Positions 1 to 9,282 of a DNA stretch of 64,000 bases are shown here, in pieces; within the stretch, counting starts at the first letter, position 1, and every line of letters begins with the position of its first letter. Source of the stretch: Nibrella viscosa (GTDB lineage Bacteria > Bacteroidota > Bacteroidia > Cytophagales > Spirosomataceae). A program made the position numbers and the translations under genes. The stretch spans positions 1 through 64,000 of the forward strand of contig NZ_BAABHB010000002.1 of the NCBI RefSeq assembly GCF_039541875.1, read 5' to 3'. The notes beneath the pieces were generated by a model. That model searched no databases and was not told the origin of the DNA. It saw only the letters and a list, made by a program, of their open reading frames with translations.

Positions 1-58
1 GGAAAGCCTCAATCAGGCTGAAGAGTTGCTGAGTCTGGTCAGTAGCTAAAGTAGGCAT
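1..58 (-). CDS. Partial 5' end of an unidentified gene
   Basis: An ATG on the minus strand at 58 opens a frame that runs off the left edge (19 codons, beginning MPTLATDQTQQLF). The frame has a stop four codons upstream of this ATG, so it is not a continuation of the gene before it. It overlaps the 3' end of the 46-273 frame by 13 bp, as coupled genes often do. Too little is visible to name it. Confidence 0.35.
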   Translation of the reverse strand, partial: MPTLATDQTQQLFSLIEAF

Positions 59-273
59 GGGTGTTTTTTAGCCAAAAGTAGCGGCCCCGTAGGCAGCAGA
101 AAAGACGGGGTTCGTCGGGTGGTTACTACTAACGCAAGGTTATATAAGTCACCGTCTTCATCAATTTGCTCGTACTGGATAAGCTTCACAATACGACGAT
201 TATCGCTGATACTTTCGAATTGAAAATTTAGTGAGTCACCGGAGTCGCTAAATTCGTAATGAGGCAGGTGCAT
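46..273 (-). CDS. DUF6934-like protein, possibly truncated
   Basis: This is a 75-aa frame directly downstream of nuoH (28 bp gap). Its first 50 residues (HYEFSDSGDSLNFQFES, then IVKLIQYEQI and DLYNLAL) resemble the N-terminal part of the DUF6934 family, small proteins of unknown function common in Spirosoma-like bacteria. Family members are, from memory, about 130-150 aa and continue with a conserved segment after YNLAFGD. Here the sequence loses resemblance after LALVV and stops, so the gene is probably truncated or frameshifted. Assignment is by eye only. Confidence 0.45.
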   Translation of the reverse strand: MHLPHYEFSDSGDSLNFQFESISDNRRIVKLIQYEQIDEDGDLYNLALVVTTRRTPSFLLPTGPLLLAKKHPCLL

Positions 274-301
274 TCTGCAAATTTAAACAAAGCACCATAT
301 T

Positions 302-1387
302 TTATCCGACCATCAATAGTCGCCAGACACCGGAAATTAGCAGCAGCACGATGCTGATGGGTGTCAGGACTTTCCAGCAGAGAAACATGAGCTGATCGAC
401 GCGCAGGCGGGGGAGGGTCCAGCGTACCCACATCTGCACCAGAATGGCAAAACCGGCTTTTGATAGCAGCCAGAACGCGCCGGTGATATTGCCCCAGACT
501 GAACCGGGTACGCCACTGGTCCAGTCGGCCAGGCGAAGAGGACCAATATTGGGCAGGGGCGTATTCCAGCTACCCAGGAACAGAATAGCGCCCAGAAAGG
601 ATACCAGCAGCATCATGCCGTACTCCGACAGAAACAGCAGCGCCCAACGCATGCCGGAATATTCGGTATGATAACCGGCGACAATCTCAGATTCGCCTTC
701 GGGAAGGTCAAACGGCGCGCGGTTCGATTCGGCCAGGGTGGCGATGAAGAAAATGACGTAGGCGATCAGCAGAAAGGGGTTGCGCAGGATGTTCCAGCAG
801 AAAATGCCGCCCCATTCGGTGACGTTGACGCCCAGCGCTCTGATGCCGAACAGATAATTGGCTTCGTACGTATAGATGCCCTGCTGAAAGCTGATTTCCT
901 GCAAATTCAGCGTCTGACAAATCATCACAACGCACAGAATGGTCAGCCCAAGCGGTATCTCGTATGAGACAATCTGCGCCACTGCCCGCATCGCGCCAAA
1001 CAGTGAGTACTTGTTGTTGGAACTCCAGCCCGCCATCAGAATACCCACCACATCAATGGAGATAATCGCCATCAGATAAAACACGCCCACGGCGGTAGCG
1101 GAGCCCTGCAAATCGGGCGTCAGCGGAATAACGGCATAACCGGCAAAGATGGACGCAAAGATGATGGCCGGAGCCAGCAGAAACAGCCTGCGGTCGGCGG
1201 CCGCCGGTACAATGTCCTCCTTTTGCAGCAGCTTCAGCAGGTCGGCAATCAACTGTAGCAGGCCATACTTTCCCACCTCCATCGGGCCGAGCCGGTCCTG
1301 GATAAAGGCCGATACCTTGCGTTCGAGGTATACCCCGACCACCACATTACCGGTCACCATGGCGAGAAAGATGAGGAGAGCGAGCAT
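302..1387 (-). CDS. nuoH: NADH-quinone oxidoreductase subunit H
   Basis: This is the membrane subunit of respiratory complex I at the junction with the peripheral arm, lining the quinone chamber. The 361-aa protein is full length for NuoH and has about eight membrane segments. Visible signatures are ERKVSAFIQDRLGP near residue 22, the quinone-site motif ESNRAPFDLPEGESE at 220-234, and RWTLPRLRVDQLMFLCWK near 322. It starts at 1387, just after a 25-bp-arm hairpin that separates it from asnS. Normally nuoH sits between nuoG and nuoI; here neither neighbour is a nuo gene, so it looks like an orphan copy. Confidence 0.93.
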   Translation of the reverse strand: MLALLIFLAMVTGNVVVGVYLERKVSAFIQDRLGPMEVGKYGLLQLIADLLKLLQKEDIVPAAADRRLFLLAPAIIFASIFAGYAVIPLTPDLQGSATAVGVFYLMAIISIDVVGILMAGWSSNNKYSLFGAMRAVAQIVSYEIPLGLTILCVVMICQTLNLQEISFQQGIYTYEANYLFGIRALGVNVTEWGGIFCWNILRNPFLLIAYVIFFIATLAESNRAPFDLPEGESEIVAGYHTEYSGMRWALLFLSEYGMMLLVSFLGAILFLGSWNTPLPNIGPLRLADWTSGVPGSVWGNITGAFWLLSKAGFAILVQMWVRWTLPRLRVDQLMFLCWKVLTPISIVLLLISGVWRLLMVG

Positions 1388-1394
1388 AGGGGGA

Positions 1395-1461
1395 GTTAAG
1401 AGTTATGAGTTAAGAATTAAAAGGCTGCGCCAGCACTAATTCTTAACTCATAACTCTTAAC
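1395..1461. repeat. 25-bp perfect inverted repeat between asnS and nuoH
   Basis: Arms 1395-1419 and 1437-1461 are perfect reverse complements with a 17-nt loop. The arm is itself built from near-repeats of the word gttaaga/gttatga. On the minus strand it begins 5 bp after the asnS stop and ends 7 bp before the nuoH ATG. It has no T-run, so it is not a textbook terminator. Confidence 0.9.
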
Positions 1462-1466
1462 CTTTA

Positions 1467-2906
1467 TTAGAAGTCTGCGGATTTTGGCGTTCTGGGGAAA
1501 GGAATGACATCGCGGATGTTACCCATGCCGGTGACGAACAGCACCAGGCGCTCGAAGCCGAGGCCGAAGCCGGCGTGCGGGGCCGACCCGAACTTGCGGG
1601 TTTCCAGGTACCACCACAGGCCTTCGGGTTCAATGCCGACCTCGTGGATGCGCGTCATCAGTTTGTCGAGATCGTCTTCGCGTTGGGAGCCGCCGATGAT
1701 TTCGCCGATGCCGGGGAACAGGACGTCCATCGCTCTTACCGTCTTCCCGTCGGCGTCCTGCTTCATGTAGAAGGCTTTGATCTCGCGGGGGTAGTTGGTC
1801 AGGATAACGGGCTTTTTGAAGTGCTTCTCCACCAGGTAGCGCTCGTGCTCCGATTGCAGGTCGATGCCCCACTTCACCTCAAACTGGAACTGTCCCTTTT
1901 TGGCGGGCTTTGAGTTCATCAGAATATCGATGGCTTCGGTATAGGTGAGCCGCTGAAAATCGTTGTCGACCACAAAGCGAAGTTTTTCGAGCAGGCTCAT
2001 GTCGCTTTGCTCTTCCTTCTTCCTGGTCTTCTCTTCTTCTTTTAAACGATTTTCGAGAAAAGCCAGGTCGTCGGTGCAGTTGTCGAGGGCGTAGCGGATA
2101 ACGTATTTCACAAAGTCCTCGGCCAGGTTCATGTTGTCTTCCAGTTCGTAGAAGGCCATTTCGGGCTCAATCATCCAGAACTCGGCAAGGTGACGCGTGG
2201 TATTCGAGTTTTCGGCGCGGAACGTAGGACCGAAGGTGTAAATTTTTCCGAGCGCCAGGGCACCCAGTTCACCTTCCAACTGGCCCGATACGGTCAGGTT
2301 AGCTTCGCGGCCGAAGAAATCTTCCGAGAAATCGATTTTGCCTTCTTCCGTGTGCGGCAGGTTATCAAGATCCAGCGTGGTGACGCGGAACATCTCACCG
2401 GCACCTTCGGCATCCGACGCAGTAATGATGGGCGTATGGAGGTAGAAAAAGCCGTTGTCGTTGAAATATTTGTTGACCGCAAACGCCAGCGCATGCCGGA
2501 TGCGCAGAATGGCGCTGAAGGTGTTGGTACGTGGGCGCAGGTGAGCGATCTCCCGCAGGAACTCCAGCGAGTGACGCTTGGGCTGCAACGGATACTTCTC
2601 CGGGTCGGCGGGGCCGTAGAGGTGGATGTTGGTCGCTTTCACTTCCACGCTCTGCCCAGACCCCAGCGACTCTACCAACTGCCCGGTGATGGCTATACAG
2701 GCACCGGTGGTGACCAGTTTGATCAGATCTTCGCTGAACTGACCGGGTTCGGCTACCGCCTGAATGTTATGAATGGTAGAGCCGTCGTTGAGGGCAATGA
2801 AAATGGCGTTTTTGCTTTCGCGCTTGGTACGGACCCAGCCTTTTACGGTGACCTCGTGGCCCGTTTCGGTGGATTGGAGTAGCTGCTTTATCGGTAAATA
2901 ACTCAT
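1467..2906 (-). CDS. asnS: Asparaginyl-tRNA synthetase
   Basis: Charges tRNA-Asn with asparagine in the cytoplasm. The protein is 479 aa when started at the ATG at 2906 (MSYLPIKQLLQ). A longer frame reaches 3050, but its extra N-terminus is not family-like and would run over the promoter. An N-terminal OB-fold anticodon-binding domain (about residues 1-110, with VKGWVRTKRES) is followed by the class II catalytic core. Motif 2 is seen as FRAENSNTTRHLAEFWMIEPE and motif 3 as GFGLGFERLVLFVTG, ending in IRDVIPFPRTP as usual in AsnRS. A minus-strand TACCTTTG at 2938-2945 could be its -7 element. Confidence 0.95.
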   Translation of the reverse strand: MSYLPIKQLLQSTETGHEVTVKGWVRTKRESKNAIFIALNDGSTIHNIQAVAEPGQFSEDLIKLVTTGACIAITGQLVESLGSGQSVEVKATNIHLYGPADPEKYPLQPKRHSLEFLREIAHLRPRTNTFSAILRIRHALAFAVNKYFNDNGFFYLHTPIITASDAEGAGEMFRVTTLDLDNLPHTEEGKIDFSEDFFGREANLTVSGQLEGELGALALGKIYTFGPTFRAENSNTTRHLAEFWMIEPEMAFYELEDNMNLAEDFVKYVIRYALDNCTDDLAFLENRLKEEEKTRKKEEQSDMSLLEKLRFVVDNDFQRLTYTEAIDILMNSKPAKKGQFQFEVKWGIDLQSEHERYLVEKHFKKPVILTNYPREIKAFYMKQDADGKTVRAMDVLFPGIGEIIGGSQREDDLDKLMTRIHEVGIEPEGLWWYLETRKFGSAPHAGFGLGFERLVLFVTGMGNIRDVIPFPRTPKSADF

Positions 2907-2937
2907 TCCAGACAGTAGACGCTTGGTTTTGGTGGGG

Positions 2938-2945
2938 CAAAGGTA
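2938..2945 (-). promoter_or_regulatory. Possible -7 element (TAnnTTTG) of asnS
   Basis: Minus strand reads TACCTTTG, matching the Bacteroidota -7 consensus TAnnTTTG, 31 bp before the asnS ATG. No convincing TTG is seen at the expected -33 spacing. Confidence 0.4.
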
Positions 2946-3049
2946 AGGAACTCCCGCAAAAAATTTTTTCAATCTCCTGCAACCTGCCGCGCACCGGCTG
3001 CATCTACCGGTCAGAAAGTCACAAGACAACCTTAAATCTATCCACACCA

Positions 3050-3706
3050 ATGTTTAATCTTCGTACCATTCTGATGGTGGCAGCTATCGCTTTGCCCATC
3101 CTGTCCAACGCCCAGTGCGGCCACTCGTCCCGTTCCGATTTTGGCATCTACCTCGGCTTCAACAATTACAACGGCTCGGCTCCGGCTAATTACGAGCTGA
3201 GCACCGGCGGCTCGCGCTTTGTGGCGCTTGGCTGGCGCCGGAATCTGCGACTGGTCAACGGTACAGGAGCTGCCCTGCGGCTGGGTATTGGGCCCGAAAT
3301 TGCCTGGAACAACTTCATGATCGAGAACAAATCGGTGCTGACCGAGCGCAATAATCAGCTCATTGTCGAGCCGGCTTCCATCGCTGTTCGAAAGTCGAAG
3401 CTGACCGTAGCGCAACTGAACCTGCCGGTGCTGCTAAATCTTTCTCTCAAGCCGTCGCGGCTATCCATTGGCGTAGGAGGGTATGCCGGTATCCGCGTCG
3501 ACAGCTACACCAGTGTGAAGCCGGTGGGTGGAAATGCAGAACGGACAAAAGGTTCGTATAACCTGAACAATGTACGCTGGGGCCTGATGACCGAACTGGG
3601 CTGGAGCGGCCGGTCCAAATTATTCTTCCGCTACGAACCCACCACGCTGTTCCGCCCTAATGAAGGACCGGATCTGAATGTCTGGGCGGTGGGGGTACGG
3701 CTGTAA
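3050..3706 (+). CDS. Outer-membrane beta-barrel protein
   Basis: A 218-aa secreted protein starting with a signal peptide (MFNLRTILMVAAIALPILSNA, cleavage near residue 21). The rest alternates short amphipathic strands and ends in a hydrophobic strand closing with VGVRL, typical of outer-membrane barrels in the PorT/OmpA-like barrel family (PF13568-type). No ligand or transport role can be read. It is divergent from asnS with a 143-bp gap. The next 377 bp before the TonB receptor contain no other gene. Confidence 0.7.
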   Translation: MFNLRTILMVAAIALPILSNAQCGHSSRSDFGIYLGFNNYNGSAPANYELSTGGSRFVALGWRRNLRLVNGTGAALRLGIGPEIAWNNFMIENKSVLTERNNQLIVEPASIAVRKSKLTVAQLNLPVLLNLSLKPSRLSIGVGGYAGIRVDSYTSVKPVGGNAERTKGSYNLNNVRWGLMTELGWSGRSKLFFRYEPTTLFRPNEGPDLNVWAVGVRL

Positions 3707-4083
3707 AAATTTTCTGAAAAATAATGACAACCGGATGCAACGGAACGCTACAGCTCCTGCTCTTTAGGGAGAATTGGCGCTGTAATTCCGTTTGTATCCA
3801 GTCAAAAGCGGCCCCGACATAAGCCAAAACCGCTCATCCAGTCGATCAGACCGCTTATGTAAGAAAAGGTACTTTGCAATGCATACTACCGCAACTTTGC
3901 ATCGATCCTAAAATAAAGACGTACATCTTAACGATCAACAAAACCTGCCTGCACGCTCATCCGACGATTTACAGGGCTCGTCTCTGAGAATCGGCCTTTC
4001 GGCAAACAAAAATTTCGGAAGCGGTAAAACAGGTGAAACTTTGGGTGTCTAAACTAACAAACGGAATTACTTCTGTCCACACC
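3707..4083. other. Intergenic leader of the first TonB receptor
   Basis: 377 bp without a gene. It contains a 73-bp block (3827-3899) that aligns without gaps to the region upstream of the second receptor. A GTG at 4033 is in frame with the receptor but would give an implausible extension before the signal peptide. Confidence 0.6.
3827..3899 (+). promoter_or_regulatory. Upstream block shared by two tandem TonB receptor genes (copy 1)
   Basis: Aligned by eye with 6662-6734, 56 of 73 positions match without gaps. The end of the block, taccgcaactttg here and taccgtaaatttg in copy 2, fits a Bacteroidota -7 element (TAnnTTTG exactly in copy 2, CAACTTTG here). It is 185 bp before the ATG in this copy and 60 bp in copy 2. 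Confidence 0.55.
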
Positions 4084-6555
4084 ATGAGAACTTTTATAAC
4101 CTCTGCCCTGATGATTTGCCTTACCTTGTCAGCAACGTTCGCCCAGTCTCCGGTAAAGGGGAGAATCAGCGGAAAAGTGGCCGACGCTGCGGGTAAATCA
4201 TTGGAATTTGTGACGATGATGCTGGTGAAAGCCAACGACTCTACCCTGGTCAAAGGCGCTATCAGCGACGTAAACGGCAACTACGAGTTCGACGGCATTG
4301 CCGCCGGTCAGTACAGGGTAGCGGCTCAGCAACTGGGCTACCGCAAGAACTTTACCACGCCGTTTGCCGTCGATGCCGAGCATACCAGTATCCAGTTGCC
4401 GGCGATCCAGATGGCCGAAGAGTCGAAGAACCTGGCGGAGGTAAAGGTAACGGCGAAGAAACCGTTCATTGAGCAGCAGATTGACCGGACGGTGGTGAAT
4501 GTTGAAAACAGCATCGTAGCCAGCGGCAGCAACGCCCTGGAAGTGCTGGAAAAGGCACCGGGTGTCACCATCGACCGCCAGAACGATCAGTTGCAGCTGA
4601 AAGGTAAGTCGGGCGTACTGGTGATGATTGATGGGAAACAAACCTACCTGTCATCGCAGGAAGTGGCCAACCTGCTGAAAAACACCCCCAGCGACAATAT
4701 TGAAAAGATTGAGATTATCACCAATCCTTCAGCCAAATACGATGCGGCCGGTAACGTTGGTATCATCAACATCAAGATGAAGAAAAACCGCGACGGCGGA
4801 CCGCAGAATTTCGGTACTAACGGCACACTGACGGCGGGTGTAGGCTACGGGCGATTTGAAAAATACAACTCGGCGCTGAGCCTGAACCACCGCGAGGGTA
4901 AGATCAACGCCTTCGGTAACTACAGCTACTTCCACAACCGGCGGTTCCAGAGTAATGAGATCGACCGGGTGATACCGTATAATGGTACCGTTACCTACTT
5001 TAATCAGAATTCATACCGGCCCAACAATATCAACGGGCATAATTTCCGGGGCGGTATCGACTACTTCATCAGCAAAAAAAGCACCTTTGGCGTACTCGCC
5101 ACCGGCTTTATCAACGACTGGCAGCAGCCTAACGGGGTTAACCATACGGTAATTCGCAACGCTGACCGGGAGATTACGATGATGCCGACCACCAATGTAT
5201 CGGTCAGGAACAAGTGGACGAACCTGACCGGCAATCTGAATTATAAGTACGATTTTAACGGCAAAGGGCGCGAGCTGACCGCCGATATGGATTACTCGCG
5301 GTTCAACGGTGATTCGTATAACAACCTGGTAACCCGGTACACCGATGCGAGCAACCAGACTGTGAAGCCGACGGAGAACGTAAGAAACGACATGCCGTCG
5401 ACCATCGATATCTGGGCGTTCAAAGCCGATTATGTACACCCGATGGGTAAAAGCGGCAAGTTTGAAGCCGGGGTGAAGAGCAGCTATGTGCAGTCGGACA
5501 ATGACCTGGTGTATCAGAACCTGATCGACAGCCGCTGGATCGTGGACGAAACCAAGAGTAACCGGTTCAAGTACCTCGAAAACGTAAACGCGGCTTATGC
5601 GTCATTTGCCGGAAAGATTGACCAGAAAACGAGTATTCAGGCCGGGCTGCGGGTGGAGCAAACACACTCGAAAGGGAATTCGGTAACGCTGAATAAAATT
5701 GTCGATAGAAGTTACACGAACCTGTTTCCAACTTTCTTCGTATCGCGACAAATTGATACCAACAACGTTTTGAACCTTTCATACAGCAGACGGATCGACC
5801 GTCCGAATTATCAGAACCTGAATCCGTTTGTTTTTTATCTTGACCCATATACGTATCAGCAGGGTAATCCGTACCTGAAGCCACAGTTTACGAATTCAGT
5901 CCAGTTGACGCACGTGTATAAGGGAGCGTTCTCGACATCACTGAGCTACAGCCGCACCAACGACGTGATCGTAAGTGAGGTGCCGGGCCAGATTGCCGAG
6001 AAGAACATCACCTACGTAACGTCGGACAACCTCGCTACGCAGGATAACGTAAGCCTGACGCTGAGTTTTCCGGTGCGGGTAAGCAAGTGGTGGACCATGC
6101 AGAACAATGTAACCGGTTATTATAATAAATTTCAATCACCGTACCTGGGTGCACAGTATAATGTCGATTTTGTAGCCTTTAACCTGTATTCATCAAACAA
6201 CTTTGTGCTGGGTAAAGGGTTCTCGGCCGAACTGTCCGGATGGTATAACTCTGCAGGCGTGTATGGTTTCTATCGCTACCAGCCGCAGGGGGCCTTCAGC
6301 ATCGGTGTACAAAAGACTGTGCTGGACAAAAAAGGGACGCTGAAGCTGAATATCAACGATCCGTTCTGGCTGAATCAGTTTAAGGGTCGGGCCAATTACC
6401 AGGACATCAATTTCGGGGTTAACGCCCGCTGGGAAAGCCGCATCGTCCGCGCAACGTTTACGTACCGCTTTGGTAATCAAAATGTTAAAGCGGCCCGTCA
6501 GCGCAGCACCAGTACCGAAGCCGAGCGGAACCGCGCCGGTGGCGGCAACAATTAA
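4084..6555 (+). CDS. TonB-dependent outer-membrane receptor, OMP_b-brl_3 type (tandem copy 1)
   Basis: This is an 823-aa outer-membrane transporter starting at the ATG at 4084 (MRTFITSALMICLTLSATFA signal peptide). Residues about 25-105 form a carboxypeptidase-regulatory-like domain (GKVADAAGKSLEFVTMMLVK). A plug domain follows, with the segment NPSAKYDAAGNVGIINIKMKKN, and then a large barrel ending in ARATFTYRFGNQNVKAA. The substrate cannot be read. It is followed by a strong terminator and then by a close paralogue in the same direction. The two share long near-identical stretches, for example EQQIDRTVVNVENSIVASG, and are a recent tandem duplication. Confidence 0.88.
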   Translation: MRTFITSALMICLTLSATFAQSPVKGRISGKVADAAGKSLEFVTMMLVKANDSTLVKGAISDVNGNYEFDGIAAGQYRVAAQQLGYRKNFTTPFAVDAEHTSIQLPAIQMAEESKNLAEVKVTAKKPFIEQQIDRTVVNVENSIVASGSNALEVLEKAPGVTIDRQNDQLQLKGKSGVLVMIDGKQTYLSSQEVANLLKNTPSDNIEKIEIITNPSAKYDAAGNVGIINIKMKKNRDGGPQNFGTNGTLTAGVGYGRFEKYNSALSLNHREGKINAFGNYSYFHNRRFQSNEIDRVIPYNGTVTYFNQNSYRPNNINGHNFRGGIDYFISKKSTFGVLATGFINDWQQPNGVNHTVIRNADREITMMPTTNVSVRNKWTNLTGNLNYKYDFNGKGRELTADMDYSRFNGDSYNNLVTRYTDASNQTVKPTENVRNDMPSTIDIWAFKADYVHPMGKSGKFEAGVKSSYVQSDNDLVYQNLIDSRWIVDETKSNRFKYLENVNAAYASFAGKIDQKTSIQAGLRVEQTHSKGNSVTLNKIVDRSYTNLFPTFFVSRQIDTNNVLNLSYSRRIDRPNYQNLNPFVFYLDPYTYQQGNPYLKPQFTNSVQLTHVYKGAFSTSLSYSRTNDVIVSEVPGQIAEKNITYVTSDNLATQDNVSLTLSFPVRVSKWWTMQNNVTGYYNKFQSPYLGAQYNVDFVAFNLYSSNNFVLGKGFSAELSGWYNSAGVYGFYRYQPQGAFSIGVQKTVLDKKGTLKLNINDPFWLNQFKGRANYQDINFGVNARWESRIVRATFTYRFGNQNVKAARQRSTSTEAERNRAGGGNN

Positions 6556-6611
6556 CAGGCATTCATAGCAACGCTATATAAGAGCTAGTTTAGTTTAGGT
6601 TAAGAAAACGC

Positions 6612-6645
6612 AAAAAGCCATTCCCGTCTTGAGGAATGGCTTTTT
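6612..6645 (+). terminator. Intrinsic terminator after TonB receptor copy 1
   Basis: A 13-bp perfect stem (6612-6624 with 6633-6645; core aaaaagccattcc) and an 8-nt loop are followed by a T-run, 56 bp after the stop. Confidence 0.9.
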
Positions 6646-6661
6646 TGTTTGTTCCCCGCTC

Positions 6662-6734
6662 AAACCATTCATCCGTTCGCTTCGACCGTTTATGTAAGAA
6701 CAGGTACTGGGTCATGCAAAGTACCGTAAATTTG
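6662..6734 (+). promoter_or_regulatory. Upstream block shared by two tandem TonB receptor genes (copy 2)
   Basis: Counterpart of 3827-3899. It contains TAAATTTG at 6727-6734, an exact TAnnTTTG -7 match. No TTG at the usual -33 position, so an activator may be needed. Confidence 0.55.
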
Positions 6735-6793
6735 ACCTATTAAACTGATTGACACACAACTTCTTTCTATCCACACCATACTTCTAAATCAGC

Positions 6794-9244
6794 ATGAAAA
6801 CGTTTATCACCGCTGCTCTCTTTTTATGTCTGGCACTCTCTACTGCATTTGCCCAGGCACCGGTCAAGGGTAAAATCAACGGTAAAGTCGCCGATGCAAC
6901 GGGCAAGTCGCTGGAGTTTGTAACCATGATGCTGGTGAAAGCCAACGATTCTACCCTGGTGAAAGGTGGCATTACCGATGTGAATGGGGCCTACGAGTTT
7001 GAGAACATTGCCGCTGGTCAGTACCGCGTGGCGGCTCAGCAGATGGGCTATGCCAAAACCTTCAGCGACGCGTTTGCCATTGATGCCGAGCATACCGCCA
7101 TTCAGCTTCCGGCGCTTCAGATGATGGAAGCCTCAAGGAACCTGGCGGAGGTGAAGGTAACGGCGAAAAAGCCGTTTATCGAGCAGCAGATTGACCGGAC
7201 GGTGGTGAACGTCGAAAATAGCATTGTGGCCAGCGGCAACACGGCGCTGGAGGTACTGGAAAAAGCACCGGGCGTGACCGTAGATCGTCAGAGCGAAGAA
7301 ATTTCGCTGAAAGGTAAATCGGGCGTGATCGTCATGATCGACGGTAAACAAACCTATCTGTCCTCGCAGGAGGTTGCCAACCTGCTGAAGAATACACCCA
7401 GCGACAATATCGAAAAGATAGAGATTATCACTAACCCTTCATCCAGATACGATGCCGCCGGTAACTCGGGGATCATCAATATCAAGATGAAGAAAAATAA
7501 GAACTTTGGTACCAACGGCACCTGGATTGGTGGACTGGGCTACGGTCGCTTCGAAAAATACAACACGACGCTGAACCTGAACCACCGCGAAGGCAAAATC
7601 AACGCTTTCGGTAGCTACAGCTACAACGGCCGCCGGTCATTCAACGAAACGACCATCAACCGGGCGATTCCGTTTAACGGCCAGATTACCTACTTCGACC
7701 AGGTATCGTACCGGCCGATCAATTTTCAGGGTCATAATCTCCGGGGAGGTATTGATTACTTCATCAACAAGAAGAGCACGATTGGGGTCCTGGCGACGGG
7801 CTTCATGAACGGCTTTGAAGCCGATGGCATTAACCATTCGGTACTGAGCAACGCAAACCGCGAGGTAACACTCCGGCCCACTACCAACGCCCTCGCCAGA
7901 AACAAGTGGATGAACCTAACGGGTAACCTGAACTATAAATACGACTTCAATGGCAAAGGCCGCGAACTGACCGCCGATGTTGACTACTCTAAATACGATG
8001 CGGAGGGTAACAACAACCTGACGACCACCTACCTGAAAGCCGACAACACCACCGACCGCCCAACCGAATACGTACGCAACAAGATGCCGTCGGTAATTGA
8101 CATTTGGGCGTTCAAAGCCGACTACACGCACCCGACAAAAAAAGGGAAGTTTGAAGCGGGTGTAAAGAGCAGTTATGTGCAGTCGGATAACAATATGGTG
8201 TTTGAGAACCAGATTGATAGTCGATGGATCATTGACGCTAACCGCACCAACCGCTTCAAGTATCTGGAGAACGTAAACGCGGCTTACGCCAGTTTCTCCA
8301 GCAAGCTCAACAAAAAGACCAGTATACAGGCCGGTCTGCGGCTGGAGCAGACGCACTCAAGAGGTAACTCGGTGACGCTGAACAGGGTGATCGACCGGAA
8401 TTATGTGAACCTGTTCCCGACGCTGTTTGTGTCGCGGCAACTGGATACCAACAACGTGCTGAACGTTTCGTACAGTCGCCGGATCGACCGCCCGAACTAC
8501 CAGGATCTGAACCCGTTCATGTTTTTTCTGGACCCGTACACCTACCAGGTAGGTAACCCAAACATTAAGCCCCAGATGACGCACTCGCTCCAACTGACGC
8601 ATACGTACAAAGGCGCTATCTCCACTTCGGTAGGCTTCAGCCGCACCAACGACTTTATTATGCGCCAGGTGCCGGGCCAGATTGCCGAGCAGAACATCGC
8701 CTACGTCACCACCGAGAACCTGGCGGTGCGGGATAACGCCAACCTGACCCTGAGCTTTCCGGTGCCGGTGCGTAAGTGGTGGACTATGCAGAATAACATA
8801 ACGGCTTTTTACAACCGCATCAACACGCCGTACCGGGGTGGGCAGTACAACGTGAGCTTCGTCGGCTACAACCTCTATTCATCCAGCAACTTTGTCCTGG
8901 GTAAAGGTTTCACGGGCGAACTGGCTGCCTGGTACAACTCAGCCGGTGTGGATGGCTTCTTCCGCTATCGGCCGATGGGCGCGTTCAGCCTGGGTGTGCA
9001 AAAGCAGGTGATGAACAAGAAAGGTACGGTGCGGGTGAACGTAAACGACCCCTTCTGGCTGAACAAGTTCCGGGGCGAAACCAACTACCAGGACATTAGC
9101 ATGAAAGTGCAGTCATTGTTTGAAAGCCGTCAGGCCCGTGTCACGTTCACCTACCGCTTCGGTAACCAGAACGTGAAAGCCGCCCGCCAGCGCCGTTCCG
9201 CTACGGCCGATGAGCAGGGCCGGGTGCAGTCGGGAAATCAATAA
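6794..9244 (+). CDS. TonB-dependent outer-membrane receptor, OMP_b-brl_3 type (tandem copy 2)
   Basis: This is an 816-aa protein with signal peptide (MKTFITAALFLCLALSTAFA), carboxypeptidase-regulatory-like domain, plug (NPSSRYDAAGNSGIINIKM) and barrel, co-linear with copy 1 throughout. Differences concentrate in the barrel loops, and the lysine-rich stretch after the plug is shorter (KMKKNKNFGTNG against KMKKNRDGGPQNFGTNG). This pattern suggests divergence in surface-exposed ligand or phage contact regions after duplication. Converges on pgk across a 15-bp terminator stem. The transported substrate is unknown. Confidence 0.88.
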   Translation: MKTFITAALFLCLALSTAFAQAPVKGKINGKVADATGKSLEFVTMMLVKANDSTLVKGGITDVNGAYEFENIAAGQYRVAAQQMGYAKTFSDAFAIDAEHTAIQLPALQMMEASRNLAEVKVTAKKPFIEQQIDRTVVNVENSIVASGNTALEVLEKAPGVTVDRQSEEISLKGKSGVIVMIDGKQTYLSSQEVANLLKNTPSDNIEKIEIITNPSSRYDAAGNSGIINIKMKKNKNFGTNGTWIGGLGYGRFEKYNTTLNLNHREGKINAFGSYSYNGRRSFNETTINRAIPFNGQITYFDQVSYRPINFQGHNLRGGIDYFINKKSTIGVLATGFMNGFEADGINHSVLSNANREVTLRPTTNALARNKWMNLTGNLNYKYDFNGKGRELTADVDYSKYDAEGNNNLTTTYLKADNTTDRPTEYVRNKMPSVIDIWAFKADYTHPTKKGKFEAGVKSSYVQSDNNMVFENQIDSRWIIDANRTNRFKYLENVNAAYASFSSKLNKKTSIQAGLRLEQTHSRGNSVTLNRVIDRNYVNLFPTLFVSRQLDTNNVLNVSYSRRIDRPNYQDLNPFMFFLDPYTYQVGNPNIKPQMTHSLQLTHTYKGAISTSVGFSRTNDFIMRQVPGQIAEQNIAYVTTENLAVRDNANLTLSFPVPVRKWWTMQNNITAFYNRINTPYRGGQYNVSFVGYNLYSSSNFVLGKGFTGELAAWYNSAGVDGFFRYRPMGAFSLGVQKQVMNKKGTVRVNVNDPFWLNKFRGETNYQDISMKVQSLFESRQARVTFTYRFGNQNVKAARQRRSATADEQGRVQSGNQ

Positions 9245-9246
9245 CA

Positions 9247-9279
9247 TTAAGAGCCGCCGGGCACCCCGGCGGCTCTTAA
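9247..9279. terminator. Bidirectional terminator between TonB receptor copy 2 and pgk
   Basis: Perfect 15-bp stem (9247-9261 with 9265-9279) with a 3-nt loop, 3 bp after the upstream stop and 4 bp from the end of pgk. The arms end in ttaa/ttaa. Confidence 0.85.
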
Positions 9280-9282
9280 CCT

